From contig NC_092196.1 in the NCBI RefSeq assembly GCF_043641665.1, forward strand, positions 2,887,369 through 2,951,368: 64,000 nt of DNA, given 5' to 3'. The notes below the pieces were generated by a model, which saw only the letters and a program-made list of their open reading frames with translations, did no database searches and had not been told where the DNA came from. The translations under genes were made by a program, and so were the position numbers. Positions 57,006-64,000 of this stretch are shown here, piece after piece. Every line of letters starts with the position of its first letter. Position 1 is the stretch's first letter. The DNA comes from Enoplosus armatus (Eukaryota; Chordata; Actinopteri; Centrarchiformes; Enoplosidae).

Positions 57006-60000
57006 AGGTGGTAAGTGGTAAGAGACAGACTGACAAATCAGGAATGCTGACAGATTCCTAAGTTGCTAAACAGGGCGGTCAGACCAGCGGGTGGCACAGA
57101 GCAGGATGTCTGTAAGGTAAATATACTCGCCTCATTTACTGACACTTTCGTCCAGAGCAGCAGAGTAATGAGCTTCACGTGCCTTCGGTTACTGTCAGAG
57201 GTACGTGTGGACAGACCAGCTCGGTGGTTCATGTGAGTCAGGACATCCAAATTCGGCTGCTGAGAGAAGCCACCGAGGGAGAACAGCTGCACGACTGACC
57301 TGACACAAAGCACTGTCGGTAGTTTTTGTTTCACACGCAGTTAAAGGGGCATTCCAATAATTTAGCACTGCACTTAGGGGACAGTTAGGGGACTCGTGTC
57401 TCCAGAGGGGGCTGCGTGAATGTCTTATAAATGTCTTCAAAAGTCACTCGAGTCGAGGGTTGCTGGAGTCGGTCCGGGCCGAGGACGACAAGTTTTGAAA
57501 AGGTCTCGGGGTGTGGAGTTAGGAAGGAGGGAGCTCGCCAGACCTCTGCAGCCCGCTCCTCACCTTGGCTTGAGCCTGGAGGCTCGTGGGCTACATTAGC
57601 CGCTGCTGGCGTAACGCGCCAGAATCTCCGGCCGGACTGTCTGCCGGCCGAGTTGCATTGTGGGCAGTGTAGGCGCCAGGTTCTGCCAAGGAAGAAGAAT
57701 GAGTGGAAGAAAAACTGTCCATCGTGAGTCCAAGAATGTTAGGGATGTGCGACGCTAAATCGGTGGTGTCCTCTTTCCCACAGCATCTCTGTTCGATTCT
57801 CCCGAGCTGACAAATGCCCACGTCTCTCAAACGCCACACTGTACACGCATTTGTAGTCTACCCCAGAGCTACGCAAGGCGTTAGTCAAGTGTCCATACAA
57901 ATTTAGCTTTAAACAGTACTGTGCAACTGTTTTCAGAGCCTGTTACTCTTAGGGTTAGGGATATCTGTTTATCTATCTATCTAGCAAAGACAGTCCTAAT
58001 GCTGCAAACAAAACCCCAAAGATATGATGAATTAAATGATGATGGCATTGTGCGAGTTAGGTCTTTCAAACGCCTCCAGTCGAAGAGTTTTCCGAATTCT
58101 TCACATGTGTTCTGTCGTCGCCATCGCCAAACGCAGGCCCGTTTGACGGTGGGGGGGGGCTGGGGGTTGGAAAAGTGTTTATGACACACGAGAGAAAAGT
58201 GGGATCCAGAGAGGTAGAGGAGAAAAGGAACGCGGAGGGGAAAGTGATTTAGAGAGCGGTTGAGGTATGTAATAAAGACAGTGAGGTGTGATTTAGGGCT
58301 GAGAGGAAAATGGAGGAGTGGGGGCGCGTTCTTGGCAAAGATTGAGTGTCATTTAATGCGGGAGTGAGTGGAGAAATTATTGCATGGCTGCTACACTAGC
58401 TGACTATAGATGTGACACATCGCTCACACGGCTGCTATCCCAGCTGAATGGGAATTACCCCATTAACGCAAGCTGAATGCTAACTGCTACGGCACATATT
58501 GGGCTGGCAGCAAAGAGCTGAGCTGGCTAATGACTGTATGTCACCGTAATGGTGTGTCTCTATCAAGTGGCTCTGCCTCTGCGGGACGCTTAGCTCTTCA
58601 TCGCTCCGCCTGACCTCGACTCTTCTTCATCCTGCCGCCGGATGACCTTCCAACGGCAGCTTAAGATGAAAAAGTCGTCCCCGTGAGAGGTTCCTCACAT
58701 CGCACATTCTTCGCCGCATCACACGTACATTTTTTTATATCTTCATCTTCTGCTTTTAAGCTGCCTCACTTGTGGACAGATGGGATTTTTTTTTTTTTTA
58801 ACTATAGTAACAGTCTCATCTAAGTAAAGAAAGATTCTGATTACCCCTTTCACATGGCTCGGGGACAATTTGCTCTAATGATCCAGGTGCTTCCCATATA
58901 GAAGGCAATTCTCCCCAGACATCCTTCACCGGAATGTCTTACGAGCTGTCACCGTATAGAAACATAGATGTGTTTTATATTTTGGGTTCCACTTCCTTTC
59001 AATGTTCCAGACTTGAATTTTCACACCACGCGCAGCAAAATTTGATCCAGCCCTCAGTCCTGATCTTGATTGGGGTCGTTTTGGCAGGGTCAACATACCC
59101 AGGAGGAAGCCTTCGCACTGGCACAATCTACCACTGGCCCAGTCTTGGATCACGAGCTATGTGTGAAAAGGGATATCAAGTTCAGGATACGACATAAACT
59201 GCCTTTGATAGCAGTTGTTGGGGAGAGAGTGCAGGGCCCCACAGTGTAAGGGAACTCATTTAGGTCATTTAGACTAACCTTCCTGGCATTGGTTTCCAAC
59301 CCTTTCACCGGACGATTCAACAAAACCCTAGATGACGTTTGTACAACATGTGCACATAACTACAGGATGGATAGGGAAACGTTATGGTAATTTAAAGTTA
59401 AAAAACCTAAAAAAGCAAACACTAACTGTTGGTCGGTAACATGAGGAAGACCCCAGTCTCCTGCATAAAGGTCAGATGCACGCCACGCTCAATCAGTTCC
59501 CCCCCAAGTTCCGACGAATTGTGGCAGGGTACGTCCAAAAGTTTGTAACTGTCTGATACCTACAAACTGAACCCGTATTCACATTATTGTGAGAAAAAAA
59601 AACAAAAAAAAAGGTTTTCCAGTGACTCTGGTGTGTTGCGACAGTCCTGTGAAATGTGTGGGCGTCAATGTTGTGAAAAAAAAAAAAACGGTACAATGAC
59701 AAATCCTCATCATATTGAGACCAAACTGAAAACATTTTTTTTGACTCTGCTACAAGATCAAGAAAACACTGTTTGACTCTGTATGGTGATCTTATGACTG
59801 TTAACAACAGTCTCACTGTAGGTCTTTGAAAAAAAAGAGAACTCAGGATCAGGAGATCAGGAGAGATTATAAAATTTGTTAGAAACTGAGCTCAAATGTT
59901 TGCTAATTGCTGTTTTCCTATAGATTAGCTCAGCTCCCACAGACCACCCTCCCCAAGGATCCTGAGACTGTCCTCCCAAGAAGAACAACAGCATCAGTTC

Positions 60001-60064
60001 GAATCCTGTTCCCAACCGACAGTCAGTGTTGGTATTTCTAAGCGTGACCACAATCATTACCTAA

Positions 60065-60260
60065 CAGCACGTGTTTATTATTGGCGCCATGTTGACGAAA
60101 CTTTAAGAAAGCTAGTCATTTTAACCCAAACCACGACGTTTCCCTCAACCTAACCAAGTCGTTTTTGTGCCTAAACCAAACCAAACCTTAACCATGGCGT
60201 TGTCCCATCATAAATTATTTTCCAACAGTGATTTGTAACCGTTTTGGAAGGCGCAGACAA
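60065..60260. repeat. Dispersed repeat (AACCCAAACC type)
   Basis: ATTTTAACCCAAACCACGAC, CTCAACCTAACCAAGTCGTT and CCTAAACCAAACCAAACCTT in series, a pattern I recognise as a common teleost dispersed repeat. Non-coding. Confidence 0.45.
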
Positions 60261-63200
60261 GTGATGTCATCCTGCCAATAAGGGTGTCAGAAAACGCTTC
60301 TATCTGTCGTTCTGGAGGGCATCAAACATATTTTGTTGCTTAACTTTGAGGACTTTGAGCCCCCCCACTATAATGTAATAATTGCAGCTTGACAATCACG
60401 CATACGTAGGGTGACTGGATGTGTGGATTTGAAATACTTGTGCCTTTAGATGTGGTCGGACAACACATTGTATGAACTAGATCATTCCAAGCATGCGGCA
60501 TTCCGCTACTTTACACCTCGCCACTTAATTGACACAAACACCGGCAATTCCTAAGATACTTTCGGCTCATTTCAAAAGAGTCAGAAAGTTGCAAAGACTT
60601 AAAACTTGCCCGAAATGAGTAATCCATCATAGTGGACATTACCACTTTGACATTTTGCTCAGGTTACATCATTGTCACATCATGACCATGAACATCAAGC
60701 AAGTTTCAGTTCTTTGCAGGTCATTTTCATCTCACACTGAAATGAACTGAAACCAAGAGGAAATCAGCCTAAAAAGACATGTTGTTTTGGAAAATGGCCA
60801 GCGGTAAAGCTGAAATATGTATATAAACAATAATTCCTATATGCTATGCAAACTCTTGTGGTACCCAGAGTGTAAGCGATCTGGCATTTGGCAGCACACT
60901 TTACCCACTTACATCACCTTCATCTTCTAATCACAATAAAGATGGCTCCTCTGGGTATTACTGCTATATTCAGGGGGACTGGACTTCATAGTTGTTCCCC
61001 CGAGACTATCTATCTATTCTTGATACAGAGCGTGAGTCTGAAAGCAGTAGGCTATCTGTCATTCATGCTATTAGTTCATGGTTATCATCAGCGGTGGCCA
61101 AGGCCATTAGCCCAAAGACATTAGCAGCAGCCATCAGCCAAGCCATTAACTCCTCTCCCTGCTAAAAGGCTACTGTCCCTCACAAAGAGTCATTAAGGAG
61201 AGGTAGGGAGAGACGGGACAAAGAGATGGAGAGACAGGGGGGAAAGGGAAGAAATGAAGGAGGTGGGCGAGAGAAAGAAATACAGAAAGACTGAAGAAGA
61301 GAGGGAGAGAGAGCGCAATAAGGAAGGGAAGGCACGACTTCCATCATTTTAATTGTTCAACCGTGTCATTTCCCTCCACTACCAATCTGCAGTCGGTGTA
61401 GGATGCTCACACATAAGTTTAACTGTAGTGTTTTTTTACATAGTCCTGGACCGGGATTGATATGGTTGGACTGAGGACTGACTGAGGAACAGGGTTTCTT
61501 ACCTCTACGGATCTACCTTTTTTTTTAGCTGCGGTGTTCCTTTGTAAAATGAGATATCTCAGATGTACAAAATGACAAGAGGCCTACGACGGAGAACTGG
61601 AGGTAACCGTTAAATTGGCTAATTATCACTTGAGTGTGATGATTCCAAGAGTCTGGATCTGTTTAGCCTTATGGGCCACCAGTCCTTCACAGGGGCAAGC
61701 ACTCACATATACACACTTATACATTATGAAGCAGTGGTTCTAATTCAGCCGCTTCACAGCTGCAACCTGCTGCTGCACGACTCCTCCTTCCGCCGATGCG
61801 CAGTTTGTGGACTTGTGGGTGTGGGGGCCTTGGTGTTGTTTGATGGAGCTGTGTTGAGCAATGCAAGTAACGCGATTACTTTTGCATGTCGAGTAGTCGG
61901 TGAAGTAATGCTGCTTACTTTCTCAGCGGGTCATAGGTCGTGAGCGTTTGAATACTTTTCAACGCTGCTCACGAACCACGTGAAGGCCACCGGAGGACTT
62001 CGGCCGGAGAGAGGGGGATGCACTGAACGTGATGGAAGACGAAAAGGGAAGGAAAAAGAGGGAGAGCAGTGGAAGAGAGAAAAATGAGGGCGGTGAATTC
62101 ACCCTTTGACCCAACGTTCCATTCTATCCCAGAATACTTTGGGGCCCCCTGACAGACTCTTAATGCCTCACATGGACGCACATGAATGTACATTAGCTTG
62201 TGCACACACACACACACACACACACACTCCCGCAGCAGATCTCTGATGTGCTTATGGGGGTGGTTGATTTCATTAGCAGAGAGATCAGGGCGCTAAACCA
62301 TTAGCTCTCATCTCCGCCTCTTTGCACTCTTTCTGCGTCTCCGTCTCCCTCACTCTCTTTCTCCTCGTGTGCACGTAGACTCAAAGAGATGAGATGACAC
62401 GTGAAGGCACCCGTGCACTTGCTTTCACACACACACACACACACAAGCAGACAGACAAGCTGAGCACGACGTCAAATGGGTTTGTTTTGGAGCCCGGATC
62501 AGGTGGTTCCACTATGTAGGTCAGAGGGAGAATAAAAGGAGAGAGAAGCCATGTGTCGGTATGCTCAATAATTAATCAATCCCTTTGCCGCCGCTGCCTC
62601 TCTCACCGACTGACACCGACATGAGAATAAATGGACAAGTTTGGTGGTAGTCAGGCAGACAGACATGGGCAGAGGAAGAGACAGACAGTCAGGCTGAGGA
62701 GTTTATTTGTCCTCAGGGTGCCTTTAGCTGGGATAATCACCTCCAGGAGCTTTTAGCAAGCCGCTGCCATCACCGGTGTGTCAAAACACTCCCACTACTA
62801 TGTTCAAATTTTCTCCATTTGTAATATGGATACTTCCTGCGAGGAGGGTTTGCACGTGCTAGCGTACGCCCCGGTACTTTGATCTGCGTCATCCTGGTGC
62901 AGTCTCTGAGAGAAAAAAGGGGGAACCCACAAGGTTGCCGGGTTTCAGAGAAGGGCGGTGCCGCCCAGTGATTGACGTCTACGCCCGTAGCGCACACTTA
63001 TATGACCTCACACACATACAGGCTGGTGACACAGGATATCCTGCTGTAGGCGTCAGCCCAGGGAGGAAGAGGAAGTGCAGATCTGCTGAGGCTCATGGGA
63101 GAAAAGCTTCAGTCTGGATTCCCTCGCTATAAGAAAAATGCCAGAAAACACAAATAGGACAGAGGTGCCTGCTGTCTGATTAATGAGAACAGGCTAAAAA

Positions 63201-63412
63201 TAAATACACAGATAAACATATTATTCTTATGCTGTAGGCATTTAGATGAAGTGAAGGCTGGAGTGAAGAATAAGGGGCCTTTTTAACAGCTGTCATAACA
63301 GGGAAAGCTAACTAATAGCATTAGCGGCAGATCAGGAACATTGTACAACTAAAAACACAATACTAGGGTCCCTGAACTAGCCAAACTAAATGGGATGCAG
63401 CCATTAGTAAAG

Positions 63413-63850
63413 GAGTACTTTAATATTTTGGGAAACGCGTGGATTCATTTTCTTGCCAAGAGTCAGATGAGAAGATTTGTACCACTCTCATGTCACTCTG
63501 TTCATTCTGACGCCAGCCTAGCTTAGCTTAGTATAAAGACTGGAAAAGGGGAATGAAATCACAAAATCCGCCTACATCACGGTTTCGTCTAATCTGTACT
63601 AAAACACAAGTTAGCCTTCTGCTAGCGGCACATAATCCCCCATGACCCCACAACGTGTTGTCCTTACACATCAGTTTTTGTATGGATTACACAAAGGAAA
63701 TCCAATGTGTTAATTCAGTCTTTGTGCTAAGCTAAGCTAGCCAGCTCCAGTTTCTCGCTTCATATTTATTGTACGATTTATGAGCGTGGTATCGATGTCC
63801 TCGTCAAACTCTTGGCAAGAAGATGTTTAACTATTCCTTTCAAAGTCATT
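63413..63850. repeat. MITE-like family M, copy near window end
   Basis: Begins AAGGAGTACTTTAATATTTT and ends TTTAACTATTCCTTTCAAAG, which are inverted relative to each other. The CTAGCTTAGCTTAGTATAAA and TGCTAAGCTAAGCTAGCC blocks are in opposite orientation. Confidence 0.6.
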
Positions 63851-64000
63851 CATTACACCAGTGCTGCGTGTCGAAATGTCTTCCAGGGAAATGGTCTATA
63901 GCGGTTAATATGTCATACGTTATGATATGCATCAAACATTCATATGAAGTATTTAAAGCAGCAATAATTGAATTTTTGGCCACTTACAATCGGGTCAGCT

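Larger units (their letters stand above)
54700..64000. other. Gene-poor right arm
   Basis: Microsatellite cluster (56.1-57.0 kb), dispersed repeats at 60.1 and 63.4 kb, and short CA tracts at about 62202-62227 and 62424-62446. No exon with family similarity or splice support was recognised. Confidence 0.55.

Noticed and set aside
57560..57730. GC-rich 98-aa frame
   Set aside because: No family similarity; contains repeat-like segments (GCATTGTGGGCAGTGTAGG).

Overview
The window is vertebrate nuclear DNA, almost certainly from a percomorph teleost. It has split genes with GT-AG introns, very dense CA/TG microsatellites, long G or C runs, and decayed fish-type repeats (LINE 3' ends, Tc1-like, Sushi-type Ty3/gypsy, MITE-like families). 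The peptide YY precursor and the small heat-shock protein are of teleost type. No bacterial, plasmid or CRISPR features were seen. All recognised genes lie on the minus strand. Exon boundaries below were worked out by eye from reading frame, splice consensus and phase, with no transcript data.

Layout. (1) 0.7-7.4 kb: a peptide YY gene (pyya type) with a 5'UTR exon and three coding exons; its last intron appears to use a GC donor. (2) 7.4-20.6 kb: gene-poor, rich in microsatellites and dispersed repeats. (3) 20.6-23.3 kb: a two-exon small heat-shock protein gene (hspb9-like, with a serine-rich insertion) whose intron holds a perfect 67-bp direct repeat. Human PYY and HSPB9 both lie in 17q21, so this pairing fits conserved synteny. 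(4) 27.4-53.3 kb: a tandem cluster of three head-to-tail receptor genes of one architecture: split signal peptide, one to three group-B SRCR domains, one to three Ig domains, a transmembrane segment and a cytoplasmic tail. (5) 53.5-64 kb: gene-poor, with an LTR/primer-binding-site remnant, a Tc1-like remnant and microsatellites.

The receptor cluster is the most interesting part. Gene C (27.4-34.5 kb) is SP-SRCR2-Ig3-TM with a long acidic tyrosine-rich tail. Gene B (39.3-46.1 kb) is SP-SRCR3-Ig2-TM with a shorter tail carrying YxN motifs. Gene A (49.7-53.3 kb) is SP-SRCR1-Ig1-TM with a short tail and an Arg-Lys pair at the outer end of its membrane segment. All domain exons are phase 1-1, so domains can be gained or lost without breaking the frame. 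The set looks like a young, shuffling family of leukocyte-type surface receptors, perhaps with tail-signalling members (B, C) and an adaptor-dependent member (A); that functional reading is inference. A plus-strand tail-exon copy at 48.3 kb, a decayed gypsy element and other transposon debris lie inside the cluster.
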